Shown here piece after piece: positions 16,935-25,176 of a stretch of 40,309 nt of DNA. Positions within the stretch are counted from its first letter, which is position 1. Every line of letters starts with the position of its first letter. Source of the stretch: Candidatus Fermentibacterota bacterium (GTDB lineage Bacteria > JAFGKV01); the NCBI GenBank assembly GCA_030620115.1, contig JAUXFG010000012.1, positions 1 to 40,309 on the forward strand, given 5' to 3'. Made by a program: the position numbers and the translations under genes. Under the pieces are notes generated by a model that searched no databases, was not told the DNA's origin, and saw nothing but the letters and a program-made list of their open reading frames with translations.

Positions 16935-16954
16935 ATGGCACAACGCGGCCGTAT

Positions 16955-18451
16955 CTATTCGCGATGGTCGATGCGGTAGATGTAGCTTGTCTGATTGATG
17001 TTGTGTTCTGGATTCAGAACGTACAGGAGCCGGTCCACGAGACTGGGGAGAATCCTGGCCTCGGACGCCAGCTTTGGGAAGAGCCTTTTGGTTCGCTCAA
17101 TGCGGTCGTTCAGGTTCTTGCTTCCCAGGAAGATTACGTAGTTGGGTAGTGGCTGTTCTGACACCTGCAGTTCAGCTCTCAGCGCATCGATGGATTTCGA
17201 TGCAGGGAATTGATAGACGGGGCATCGTTTGCCGAGGTAGAAGAGAGGAAGGGTCGGTGAGGATGAGCGATGGTTCTCAACGAGGATGGCGGCGACGTCG
17301 TTTTTCCCGTAAAGATAGGTCATTGATTCAACACGGGTCTTCTTGGAGTAGGTCGTGACTGATACTCCGAGCAATATGGTGTTGACGATCCAGAACCAGA
17401 TCCAGAATCCCTTGAATGTCATTTTCCACAACCGCGTAAAATGCCGTGTTTTTGCAATGTGATTCCAGCCTATGACGCCCGCCATAAGAAGGAACGGTAT
17501 CGCAGGCAGTATGAATCGCTCTTGTTTGTTGGGATAGATGGAGTGGAATACAAGAAAGGCCAGCGTTGGCCAGAAGAGGATCGGGTACCGTCTGGAAGAA
17601 ACGAAAAAGCCCCACAGTAACAGGAAACTGAGGGGAGGCACCAATCCGGCGACAATTGTGCCGATGTAAGTGTACCAAGGGTTGGTGACGTAGCTGTGCG
17701 CGTGGGAGGCGTTGTGCGCCACATACTTGGCGAGTGTCGCCAATGGTGTCTCGAACACCAGCCACTCGGGTACCCCAAGTATCAAGAAGCAGGTTGTTGC
17801 AAAGCCAAAGACCAGCAGCGAGGCCCTCCTCCACTGCCTCATCACGAGCAGAACGACGCCCATTGCCCCCAGGAACGGAGCGACCTGATACCGGATGACG
17901 AATGCGAACGCGGATGCCATACCCGCCAGAAGAGAGTAGAGTCGTTCGTGTCTGCCATGCCCCTTCACAAGCAGATACAGGGCGATAAGAAGCGGCGGTA
18001 CGCACACAAACTCGACCAGGTTTCGTACCGACATGTAGGAAAACACCCAGAACAGCGCCAGCAATAGGCCCACCTTGCGCGCAAGCTCCTTGCCGCTCAG
18101 CGCTTCAGCCAGCTTGATGCCGAACCACACGGTCAACAGAGAATACAAGGCGTGCAGCAGTCTCACGACGTACATCTTCACCTGTGGATTGAAGACACCG
18201 ATGCCTTCCAGGCCGCTGAAGAGGAGGAAGTGGAGGCCGCTGTAGAAAAGATTCCGTTTGGAGATGTGATCAGCGGAAGGCAGAGCGTACCCTTCGATCC
18301 ACTCCTGGGCAGTCTTGATGACGCAGAAATGGTCATCGAGCATCCCATATCCCTTGGCGAAAACCACGGCCAGGAGTCGGGGCATGAGCGCAAGGATTAT
18401 GATGCATATGGTGGGCCGAGATGCCCACAGTTGCTTGATACCTCTAATCAT
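16955..18451 (-). CDS. GT-C superfamily membrane glycosyltransferase (GT22/Alg9-like or GT39-like)
   Basis: This 498-residue protein has about ten membrane segments. A first-loop acidic pair is seen in GYGMLDDHFCVIKTAQEW, as expected for the metal/donor site of GT-C enzymes using polyprenyl-phosphate sugars. Near residue 308 the motif NKQERFILPAIPFL resembles the HKEXRF signature of Alg9/PIG-B (GT22) mannosyltransferases. The product probably transfers a sugar, perhaps mannose from polyprenyl-phosphate-mannose, on the periplasmic face. A DPM1-like synthase is encoded at 34554. ATG 18451 has GAGGGAG just upstream; a TTG at 18520 would add 23 residues. The next gene upstream ends 78 bases away on the same strand. 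Confidence 0.78.
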   Translation of the reverse strand: MIRGIKQLWASRPTICIIILALMPRLLAVVFAKGYGMLDDHFCVIKTAQEWIEGYALPSADHISKRNLFYSGLHFLLFSGLEGIGVFNPQVKMYVVRLLHALYSLLTVWFGIKLAEALSGKELARKVGLLLALFWVFSYMSVRNLVEFVCVPPLLIALYLLVKGHGRHERLYSLLAGMASAFAFVIRYQVAPFLGAMGVVLLVMRQWRRASLLVFGFATTCFLILGVPEWLVFETPLATLAKYVAHNASHAHSYVTNPWYTYIGTIVAGLVPPLSFLLLWGFFVSSRRYPILFWPTLAFLVFHSIYPNKQERFILPAIPFLLMAGVIGWNHIAKTRHFTRLWKMTFKGFWIWFWIVNTILLGVSVTTYSKKTRVESMTYLYGKNDVAAILVENHRSSSPTLPLFYLGKRCPVYQFPASKSIDALRAELQVSEQPLPNYVIFLGSKNLNDRIERTKRLFPKLASEARILPSLVDRLLYVLNPEHNINQTSYIYRIDHRE

Positions 18452-18529
18452 CGGCTCCCTCTTCCGGCGCAGATGGAAATCCACCAGGTCTAGATGCTTG
18501 CTTGCCAAGAAAGCCTGCAAGAATGGGGA

Positions 18530-19750
18530 CTACAAATCTGGGAAGCGTTTATCGAGGATTCTTGGCCTCGGACCGATGGATTTCCAATCCCGGATTCGCA
18601 CCCCGGCTTGGATCCGCAGCCAGGATGGGAGGTCCTTGGACGGCTGGCGATACCAGGACTCGAGCATCAAGGGCAAGGGGAAGGAAAAATCCCTGAGATC
18701 AGAGAGACCTATATCTGGCAAAACGGAAGGCAGTCTGAATTTGATATCGGGGAAATAGGCACAGGCGCCCAATCGGGGATGCTTTGGGATGACATTTCCC
18801 TCCACGAGAGTTACCCACATGACAAGAGCGCCCAACTTGTGCACTCCCCACTTCCGGACATGCATACCCTGAAGATCATGGAGCGCGATAATATCAAGGG
18901 TGTCTCCACGATCGACAATGCGGTCACGAGAGACCCGACCACAAATCTTTTGTTCGAAAAGCAGTTCAAGCCTCTTGCCGTCCGAGTTGGGGAATTCACG
19001 GCTAAGCACCGGGGTCTTGCCCCGATGAGGCAGCTTCACATCAACACGACGAACGCGCAAACGGAGATCACCCGTCTGGATATGCTCATCATACGTCTCG
19101 GGTATTTCATATTCCAGGCAAAAGCAATTCGCCCCCAGCCGAACCTTGTGAATGAACCTCAGTGGATATACCGCAGCGTTGAGGTACTTCTCGCGAAATG
19201 GTGCGACTGTTCCGTCGCCGTACCCCCAGACCGCATGATCACGCTTTGTCGACAGATCCGTCAGGTAGTGGAATCCGTTGCACGATCCGAGCTGAAAGAA
19301 AGTCCGCGCCTTGCAGCGTGCATCCTTGTTTCCGGGAGGCCCAAATCCTCCGGCCCGCAAGAGGTCCTCTGCTTTTTCTATCACATCAAGATTGTGAATC
19401 GAAAAAGCTTCGCCGATGGAATCGACGGTCGCGGCAGTCAGATGCAGCCCCAGTGGGAGGTCGTTTTTCTCGCACAAACCGCAAGGGCTGGCGTAGGAAG
19501 GGGTCTCAGGGAGTTCTGGAGAGATACCTATTGATGGCGCCAAGAGCGGAGGCAACTGAGCTGCATGCCAGGGGGGATTCCCATCTCCCCTGGACCTTGC
19601 ACCCGCGGCGAGCCCAACAAGGAGGGCAATGGCGCCGCAGAGAGAGAACCCGATCACGATCCATAGCAACATAGTCAGGTTGCTGCCAGTGATTCCCCGC
19701 TTGATGTGCCGGACGGGCCAATTCTCGCATAGTGCGACCTTATCGTTCAT
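18530..19750 (-). CDS. Hypothetical protein with one N-terminal membrane anchor
   Basis: I do not recognise this 406-residue protein. One hydrophobic helix lies at about residues 27-50 (MLLWIVIGFSLCGAIALLVGLAAG), so the rest is probably outside the cytoplasm. The soluble part has a CGLC motif near residue 89 and further single Cys residues. Beta-rich stretches include YLNAAVYPLRFIHKVRLGAN, followed by CFCLEYEIPETYDEH. The C-terminus is rich in Pro, Trp and Arg. No ribosome binding site stands out before ATG 19750, so the start is uncertain. It lies directly upstream of the GT-C gene, suggesting a shared pathway in envelope glycan work. The frame is uninterrupted and antisense frames show no known domains. 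Confidence 0.6.
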   Translation of the reverse strand: MNDKVALCENWPVRHIKRGITGSNLTMLLWIVIGFSLCGAIALLVGLAAGARSRGDGNPPWHAAQLPPLLAPSIGISPELPETPSYASPCGLCEKNDLPLGLHLTAATVDSIGEAFSIHNLDVIEKAEDLLRAGGFGPPGNKDARCKARTFFQLGSCNGFHYLTDLSTKRDHAVWGYGDGTVAPFREKYLNAAVYPLRFIHKVRLGANCFCLEYEIPETYDEHIQTGDLRLRVRRVDVKLPHRGKTPVLSREFPNSDGKRLELLFEQKICGRVSRDRIVDRGDTLDIIALHDLQGMHVRKWGVHKLGALVMWVTLVEGNVIPKHPRLGACAYFPDIKFRLPSVLPDIGLSDLRDFSFPLPLMLESWYRQPSKDLPSWLRIQAGVRIRDWKSIGPRPRILDKRFPDL

Positions 19751-19811
19751 TTTTGTCTGTGTTGTCTATCGCTCGTCATCGAGATGTCCCCCGCGAAGAC
19801 AATTCCCTTGG

Positions 19812-20108
19812 TCAGATAACTTCCTCCACCGGCACGACAAATGCCTTGATCCCCTCTTTGTGAAGGGTCTTTCTTAGCTTTCTTACCTCTTCCAGGATAT
19901 GATCCTTGTGTTCTTCCTCACAGACCACGAGCAGGAGGGAGTTCGACCCAGGCCAGACATGGGATCCCATGTGAGGGCCCGATGCCTTGCCGATACCATA
20001 TGCCAGAGGAATCTTGGTATAGCTCGCTATTTCACATCTCTTGAGGCACTCATCCACTTCATCGCCAATGGCCTGGTTATAGGCAATCCATACCATTTTC
20101 ACGGGCAA
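19812..20108 (-). CDS. PII-like PG0541 family transporter-associated protein
   Basis: This 98-residue protein matches the small PG0541 family, PII-like trimeric ferredoxin-fold proteins encoded beside RND efflux pumps. Segments used: VKMVWIAYNQAIGDEVDECL, GPHMGSHVWPGSNSLLLVVC and EEVRKLRKTLHKEGIKAFVVPVEEV. Its ATG lies 12 bases after the stop of the RND remnant at 20121, as expected for the normal pump operon order. The pump itself has been deleted, so this protein may now be without its partner. Its usual role is not well defined; sensing of a small molecule that adjusts the pump is a reasonable guess. Confidence 0.78.
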   Translation of the reverse strand: MPVKMVWIAYNQAIGDEVDECLKRCEIASYTKIPLAYGIGKASGPHMGSHVWPGSNSLLLVVCEEEHKDHILEEVRKLRKTLHKEGIKAFVVPVEEVI

Positions 20109-20120
20109 CCCCTTTCTCTC

Positions 20121-20254
20121 TCACACAGAGCCATTGCGCTTGACCCTCGTTTCAAAGATCGAATACATGACCGGCACGAAAATCAGCGTCACAAATGTCG
20201 AAACCAGGAGGCCCCCGATGACTGATATTCCCAGCGGGCTCCACACTTCCGCTC
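20121..20254 (-). pseudogene. 3' remnant of an AcrB/CusA-type RND efflux pump gene
   Basis: Read on the minus strand from about 20254, one frame gives AEVWSPLGISVIGGLLVSTF continuing VTLIFVPVMYSIFETRVKR and a stop at 20121. This is the conserved C-terminal end of AcrB/CusA-type RND pumps (usual consensus PLGIAVIGGLL.ST and VPV.Y). About 43 codons remain; the preceding thousand or so are missing, as is any HlyD/AcrA adaptor. The remnant is joined directly to the 3' end of the TetR gene in a different frame, so a single deletion between tetR and the pump 3' end explains it. Confidence 0.8.
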
Positions 20255-20973
20255 ATGGAATCCTTCTGTGATGTCTGTTTGTTGCCTCCAAATGCCTGGA
20301 CGATGATCCGGACTATCATAGGCCCATAGTCAGTCCAGTCCTTGGGCTTCTGCCCATGTGACGTGTTGAGGATATTTTCGCCCACAAAACCGCGCAGGAG
20401 TGCACGCAAGGTCCTCGTGATCTCGTCAGGTTCGACTCTGAGAAGAAGGCCCTCATCAATGCATTCTTGAAAGAATCTATTGAGCCGTTCTACGACATAG
20501 GTTTCGTGCTGGGCAATGAGTCTGGCGAGGTCTGTATTCATACCTGCAAGCACAACCAGCTCTCCCACGTAAGTTGACGAGAACGCGGGATTCCCCTTGA
20601 ACCAGTCGAATACCGCTTGCACGAGGCGTGTGAGACGCTCCTCCTGGCTTCCATCTGACGACAGGGCGGTATCGATGCACAATCGCACATCCTCGAACTT
20701 GCCTTGAATCAAGGAGACATAGATGTCCTCCTTGCTTGAGAAGAGCTTGTAGAGATAGCCGACGCTGAACTCGGCTTCCGTCGCGGTCTCCTGCACGCTG
20801 ATCTCGTGGTACAAGCGTCGCTGCAGAAGCGTGTCAGCAACATGCAAGACCTCGAGACGGTGTCTTTCGTATTCGCGTTCCTTGCGCGGCAGTCGTGGGA
20901 CCTCCCCATCTCCTGAGAGGTCTACGAAGTCCCTATCGCCTGGGGCAAACTGATCTGTCGCCATATCCATCAT
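20152..20973 (-). CDS. TetR family regulator with C-terminus altered by deletion fusion
   Basis: The DNA-binding domain is visible: VLHVADTLLQRRLYHEISVQ leads into ETATEAEFSVGYLYKLFSSKEDIY. A typical all-helical ligand domain follows. The normal protein should end near NKQTSQKDSM. From about 20254 the frame runs into RND-pump DNA in the wrong frame, adding about 30 foreign residues (SVEPAGNISHRGPPGFD and so on) before a stop at 20152. ATG 20973 is preferred because AAGGTGG lies 8 bases upstream; the GTG at 20985 falls inside that site. In intact relatives such a regulator controls an adaptor plus RND pump operon. The DNA-binding part may still work and could titrate other operators. Confidence 0.78.
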   Translation of the reverse strand: MMDMATDQFAPGDRDFVDLSGDGEVPRLPRKEREYERHRLEVLHVADTLLQRRLYHEISVQETATEAEFSVGYLYKLFSSKEDIYVSLIQGKFEDVRLCIDTALSSDGSQEERLTRLVQAVFDWFKGNPAFSSTYVGELVVLAGMNTDLARLIAQHETYVVERLNRFFQECIDEGLLLRVEPDEITRTLRALLRGFVGENILNTSHGQKPKDWTDYGPMIVRIIVQAFGGNKQTSQKDSMSGSVEPAGNISHRGPPGFDICDADFRAGHVFDL

Positions 20974-21035
20974 ATGTCTGTCCACCTTGCTTTGGTTAAA
21001 CTCGGGCTTCCACTATGGTGTCTATTACACCACTC

Positions 21036-21090
21036 GCGAATGTTTGTTCACGAATAGAATCGACATTCGTCTCCTGAGCGAATGTTCGCG
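21036..21090. promoter_or_regulatory. Candidate TetR operator cluster
   Basis: GCGAATGTTTG at about 21036 and GCGAATGTTCG at 21078 are near-identical direct repeats. ACATTCG (21063-21069) and CGAATGT (21079-21085) form a perfect 7-bp inverted repeat with a 9-base spacer. The cluster lies 60-120 bases upstream of the minus-strand TetR start, the expected site for autoregulation. Confidence 0.4.
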
Positions 21091-21281
21091 CAGCTTACTG
21101 TACCCCTCTCCAATGTCAAGAGACTCTATCGGGCTCATGAAGCCGCAGCCGTTCACGGTTTCACCGGACTTCAGGTCTCATATTCCCATCTATCCTCTAA
21201 GGAAAAGCCAGGGCTATGGGTTGACGAGGAAGACATAAACGTCCGTACTTAAGGCATCACCTGTTTTTTTTGCTGATCTTT

Positions 21282-21447
21282 GTCCGGACTTCTCAGAAGC
21301 CAGCGTCACGAAGTGGCAGAGAGGGCCCCGACTGTGTAGGCTCTGACGGCGTTTGCTCCTTTGCGATCTCTGCGATCGGAAGGTTACGAGGTCCACCGCC
21401 ATCCTCACCTCGATGTTCATGTCGGTGTTGTTGAGAAGTTCGGGCTA
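21282..21447. repeat. Decayed MITE-like element upstream of tldD
   Basis: The left end TCCGGACTTCTCAGAAGCC (21282-21300) and right end TTGAGAAGTTCGGGCTA (21431-21447) are inverted copies of the terminal motif seen at 1516 and 16893. The right end keeps the terminal CGGGCTA. The 130-base centre has no gene. The right end is 18 bases before the tldD start codon, so the element may supply part of the leader of that operon. Confidence 0.6.
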
Positions 21448-21464
21448 ACTGAAAGAGGGAAGAG

Positions 21465-22829
21465 ATGATTGAGAAGTTGCGCAAAATCGTTCGAGGGGTT
21501 GAGGCGGACTTCGCGGATATACGCTACGAGATCCGCCGGGATACGAAGATATCGTTGGAGAGCAGGGAGCTCCGCGAGATTGGATCCAATACCACGGATG
21601 GCTATGTGGTGCGTGTCTTGAGGCGAGGAGGATTCGGCATTGCATCAGTGACAAGGTTTGACGATCTGGACGAAGCAATTCATCGAGCGAAAGACGCGGC
21701 TGAGACTATGTCAAGATCCGGAGCAGCGCCGATCAACATGGCCGCATGTCCCACTGTTGAAGAAGAGGTCGCGCTCAAGCTCGACGAGGATCCGCTTCGA
21801 ATTCCTCTTGGAGAGAAGGTTTCTCTTGTGAGACACTACAACGATCTGGCTTTGGGGGAACCGGGAATCGCCTCGACAACCCTTGGCTACTCCGAGGTCT
21901 ACAGAGAGAAATACTATGTCAGTTCAGAGGGTTCGGCGATAGCCGAACGACTACTGACCACGAGCATTGCCGGGTCGATTGTCGCGCAGAAAGGGAGCCT
22001 CACGCAGGATATTCGGGTTGCGGTGGGAGGAAGCGACGGGTTTGCGAGAATCAGAAACCGCGATGATGTGTTTATCCGAAGGGCCCGCATCGCGGGAGAA
22101 CTCCTCGAAGCAGAGCCGGTGGCAAGCGATTCCTATGATGTGATCCTCAATCCTTTGCTCGCCGGGGTGTTCATACACGAGGCGTTTGGGCATTTCAGCG
22201 AAGCTGACATCATCGAGAAGAACCCTACGCTTCGAGATAAGATGAGGCTTGGAGCAAAGCTTGGCTCCGACAAGGTTTCCGTCCATGCCGATTCCACGAT
22301 CCCTCATCAGTTGGGGTTCTACAAGTACGATGATGAAGGGGTTGCGGTAAGACCCGTCACGTTGATGGATCGGGGTATTCTCGCCGCCAGGCTGCATTCA
22401 AGGCGGACTGCGATTGCTTTTGGTGAAGAGACAACGGGCCACAGTGTTGCTGAGGACTTCCGGTATGCACCCATTGTACGTATGGGGACGATATTCATCG
22501 GCGCTGGGGACAATAGCTTGAAAGATTTGCTCAAGGAGGTGGGGGACGGTCTGTATCTCCTGGATGGCAAGGGAGGGCAGACGAGTGGTGAGAACTTCAC
22601 GTTTGGTGCGCAGTATGGGTATGTGATTGAAGGAGGAGAAGTGGGCGCCATGGTGCGTGACATCAACATAATGGGCAATCTTTTCACTACTCTGAAGAAT
22701 ATCACCGCAGTGGGAGATGCCGTAGAACTGTCGGAGAGAGGTGGATGTGGCAAGGGGCAGCTCAATATCAAATCGAGTCTTGGTGGCCCTCATGTGGTGA
22801 TACGGGACATGGTCGTGGGAGGCGTTTGA
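21465..22829 (+). CDS. tldD: TldD-type metalloprotease subunit
   Basis: This 454-residue protein has the TldD layout and the zinc motif HEAFGH at residues 238-242 (H238, E239, H242), preceded by NPLLAGVFI and followed by FSEADII. Other family marks are DSTIPHQLGFYKYDDEG and GGQTSGENFTFGAQYGYVIE. The enzyme forms a heterodimer with TldE/PmbA and cleaves unfolded peptides, RiPP leader peptides or, in some clades, toxin CcdA. GAAAGAGGGAAGAG supports ATG 21465. The partner gene follows 2 bases after the stop. Downstream lie remnants of an ATP-grasp gene and an esterase gene, which suggests that in relatives this pair belongs to a peptide-making cassette (inference). Confidence 0.93.
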   Translation: MIEKLRKIVRGVEADFADIRYEIRRDTKISLESRELREIGSNTTDGYVVRVLRRGGFGIASVTRFDDLDEAIHRAKDAAETMSRSGAAPINMAACPTVEEEVALKLDEDPLRIPLGEKVSLVRHYNDLALGEPGIASTTLGYSEVYREKYYVSSEGSAIAERLLTTSIAGSIVAQKGSLTQDIRVAVGGSDGFARIRNRDDVFIRRARIAGELLEAEPVASDSYDVILNPLLAGVFIHEAFGHFSEADIIEKNPTLRDKMRLGAKLGSDKVSVHADSTIPHQLGFYKYDDEGVAVRPVTLMDRGILAARLHSRRTAIAFGEETTGHSVAEDFRYAPIVRMGTIFIGAGDNSLKDLLKEVGDGLYLLDGKGGQTSGENFTFGAQYGYVIEGGEVGAMVRDINIMGNLFTTLKNITAVGDAVELSERGGCGKGQLNIKSSLGGPHVVIRDMVVGGV

Positions 22830-22831
22830 AG

Positions 22832-24142
22832 ATGGAACGATTACTTGAACTTGCTGCGGCAGTAGGGGATCAGGCGGAGGTCTACCACATTGAGAAGGAC
22901 GGGACCAACGTCTCGATTGAGAATTCAGAGCTCAATGAAATCGAAACAACGATACAGGCCGGCTATAGTCTCAGAATCATCAAGGACGGGAGGCTTGGCA
23001 TATCCTACACCAAGAATCTTCTGAACAGGGATGAACTCGTGCGGAGCGCTCTTTTGTCCATGGAAGGCGGTGTGAGTGGCGAGTTTGGTTTGCCGGCGCG
23101 ATCGGCTCTTCGGCTCTTTGATCCGTACGTTGAAGAGGTGACAAATCTGAAGGGTAGCGATCTGTACGATCGTGCAGCTGAGACGGTCGGCTACCTGAAG
23201 GGGAGGGTTTCGGGGCAGGTGAACGTTCATGGCTCCTTTGGTGTTGAATTCGTCAGGGTGATGAACAGCAAAGGGCTCGATGTCGCACAGAGGAGTTCCT
23301 TCTACTCGATATTCTCAAGCGTTCTTTACCCGAATTCCGAGACGTCCGTGTGGCATAATCATGTCACCCTTGGGCCTTCCAGTGTTCCGGATGAGGAGCT
23401 GGACCGCGTGGCGCGCCTTTTTCAGGCCGGCTTGCCTGAGGTGAACGCTCCAGCGGGTCGAATGAAGGTGGCTTTCCTGCCGGAAACCATGTTCAGTCTG
23501 CTGTGGCGCTTGGAAGCCGCATCTTCGGGCAGAGCCTTCTACGAGCGTATTTCTCCCATCCTCGAGAGACGTGGCGAGAAGATTTTTTCCGACATCCTGA
23601 CCATAGTCAACGACCCGACGGACACCCACCGATTTGACACACGGGTTTTCGACGATGAAGGGGTTCCCACAAAAAGGCTGCCCATCGTCGAGCGTGGCGT
23701 CTTCAAGAACATATACACGAATCTTGACTTCGCCGCCAAACTGGGGTTGGAACCCACGGGGAACGGCTTCAGGACGCAACGATGGGGAGGCGAGGAGATC
23801 GCCCTCCTGCCTACACCTGCTCTGTCGCACCTTACCATTGAGCCGGGACAATCGAGCCTGGATGAGATAATCGGGAATCTCGACCGGGGAGTGCTGGTTT
23901 TGGGGGTTCTGGGCCCACATTCAGGGAATATCTTGAACGGTGATTTCTCCATGGGCATTAACCCGGGCCTTTACGTGGAGAACGGCGCCATCAAGGGACG
24001 CCTGAGAGACGGCATGGTGGCAGGCAATATCTATGAGACAATGGCCAAGGCCGTCATGGTCGAGAATGCTGTTCGATTCAGTTCCGGGGGGTACTTCCCG
24101 GCAGTGGTTTTCGAAGATGTAAGTGTTGCCACTCGGGGATGA
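22832..24142 (+). CDS. pmbA: TldE/PmbA-type partner of TldD
   Basis: This 436-residue TldD/PmbA family protein lacks the HExxxH motif, as expected for the non-catalytic TldE subunit. Family segments include SIENSELNEIETTIQAGYSL, RIIKDGRLGISYTKN, VFDDEGVPTKRLPIVERGVF and SGNILNGDFSMGINPGLYVENG. ATG 22832 has GGGAGGCG 8 bases upstream and lies 2 bases after the tldD stop; an earlier in-frame ATG at 22745 would overlap tldD by 85 bases and is unlikely. The stop overlaps the first codon of the ATP-grasp remnant by 4 bases (24139-24142), so the three genes were one translationally coupled unit. Confidence 0.9.
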   Translation: MERLLELAAAVGDQAEVYHIEKDGTNVSIENSELNEIETTIQAGYSLRIIKDGRLGISYTKNLLNRDELVRSALLSMEGGVSGEFGLPARSALRLFDPYVEEVTNLKGSDLYDRAAETVGYLKGRVSGQVNVHGSFGVEFVRVMNSKGLDVAQRSSFYSIFSSVLYPNSETSVWHNHVTLGPSSVPDEELDRVARLFQAGLPEVNAPAGRMKVAFLPETMFSLLWRLEAASSGRAFYERISPILERRGEKIFSDILTIVNDPTDTHRFDTRVFDDEGVPTKRLPIVERGVFKNIYTNLDFAAKLGLEPTGNGFRTQRWGGEEIALLPTPALSHLTIEPGQSSLDEIIGNLDRGVLVLGVLGPHSGNILNGDFSMGINPGLYVENGAIKGRLRDGMVAGNIYETMAKAVMVENAVRFSSGGYFPAVVFEDVSVATRG

Positions 24143-25085
24143 ACATGAATGTCGTGTTCCTGTCGCCGCATTTCCCGCCTAACTTCTACTCATTCTGTGT
24201 GAATCTGCGTCGGATGGGCGCAAATGTCTTTGGATTGGCTGACGAAGCGTATGAAAGCCTCAGGCCTGAGCTCAAAGATGCGTTGAACGACTACTACCGC
24301 GTGGTTGATATGCATAGTTATGACGAGCTGTTGTCTGCTTGTGGGCATTTCACCCACCGCCACGGCAAGATCGATCGTATCGATTCACAAAATGAGTATT
24401 GGTTGGAGACGGAGGCGCGGCTTCGGACTGATTTCAACATCTTCGGCGTCAAGAACGATGAGATAGGAAATGTGAGGCTAAAAACACGGATGAAGGAGAT
24501 ATTTATACCTTTGACGGTCTAACAAATCGTGATGGTGATATTGTATTCTGCACTTCCCATACATATAGTCAGGGAATTCTGGAGACAGCCAGAGAAAACG
24601 TTGATGTCTACTACTATTCCCTCAGGGAATTACCCATGGATCTGGAGGAGGCCGGGCGCAAGGCCGTAAGGGCATTCAATATCCGCGAGAGATTTTTTCA
24701 TCTCGAGTTCTTTCGCACTGTCTCCAACAGTGAGCTCGTCGGCATTGAAATCAATGTGCGACCACCTGGGGGATTCACCATGGATATGTTCAATTACGCC
24801 AATGATATTGATCTGTATAAGGAGTGGGCGAATGTGGTTCTCAATAATCAGTTCTCATCTGAGTATTGCAGACCATACCACTGCTGCTATGTCGGTAGGA
24901 AGTCATCAATGGACTACGTCCATTCTCATGAAGAGATCATGAATACCTATGGTGAGCAGATCGTGTTTCATGAAGGACTATCACCGCTATTCAGCCTGAT
25001 GGGTGAATACGGATATCTTGTCAGATCACCGGATAATGAGACGATTTTCGAAGCAGCGGGCTTCATTCAGGAGAAACGGCGGTAG
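24139..25085 (+). pseudogene. ATP-grasp ligase gene broken by an internal deletion
   Basis: The first 118 codons (from 24139) are an N-terminal ATP-grasp domain: NVVFLSPHFPPNFYSFCVNL, later FGVKNDEIGNVRLKTRMKEIF, which normally leads to the ATP-binding lid. That frame stops at 24522. From about 24489 the frame shifted by one base reads DEGDIYTFDGLTNRDGDIVF, SHTYSQGILETARENVDVYY, then FFHLEFFRT and GIEINVRPPGG, the C-terminal half of the same enzyme family. The two halves meet inside GATGAAGGAGAT (24489-24500). By family length perhaps 80-100 residues are missing, including much of the ATP site, so the product is probably inactive. The final TAG (25083-25085) is also the first three bases of a repeat element. 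Confidence 0.82.
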
Positions 25086-25136
25086 CCCGGATTTCTCACC
25101 AGCCTCATACTCCAATCCCGCGGCGGACGCGGGATT
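25083..25136. repeat. MITE-like left terminus plus hairpin at the ATP-grasp stop codon
   Basis: TAGCCCGGATTTCTCACCAG (25083-25102) is the dispersed terminal motif and starts with the stop codon of the ATP-grasp frame. A perfect 9-bp hairpin follows, AATCCCGCG (25114-25122) with CGCGGGATT (25128-25136), loop GCGGA. No matching right end lies close by; a right-type end occurs at 26058-26076. Confidence 0.6.
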
Positions 25137-25176
25137 ACGCTTCGTCGGCCGTGGGACAGAGGTTTCAAGGAACGCA

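Larger units (their letters stand above)
20974..21464. other. Intergenic region between divergent tetR and tldD
   Basis: This 491-base interval contains a cluster of CGAATGT repeats next to the TetR start (21036-21090) and a MITE-like element (21282-21447) just before tldD. A run of eight T at 21263-21270 is visible without a strong hairpin. No gene was recognised. Confidence 0.5.

Noticed and set aside
18494-19534. Long plus-strand open frame (346 codons) opposite the anchored hypothetical protein
   Set aside because: The minus-strand frame has a membrane anchor and better amino-acid make-up; the plus frame has no domain and ends without context. The choice is not certain because the minus-strand protein is itself unknown.
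22745-22831. Earlier start for the TldE gene
   Set aside because: It would overlap tldD by 85 bases and adds residues unlike the family; ATG 22832 has a good ribosome binding site.
25003-25176. Extension of the esterase frame upstream of 25177
   Set aside because: These codons read the end of the ATP-grasp gene in another frame and then the repeat; the ribosome binding site at 25167 supports the start at 25177.
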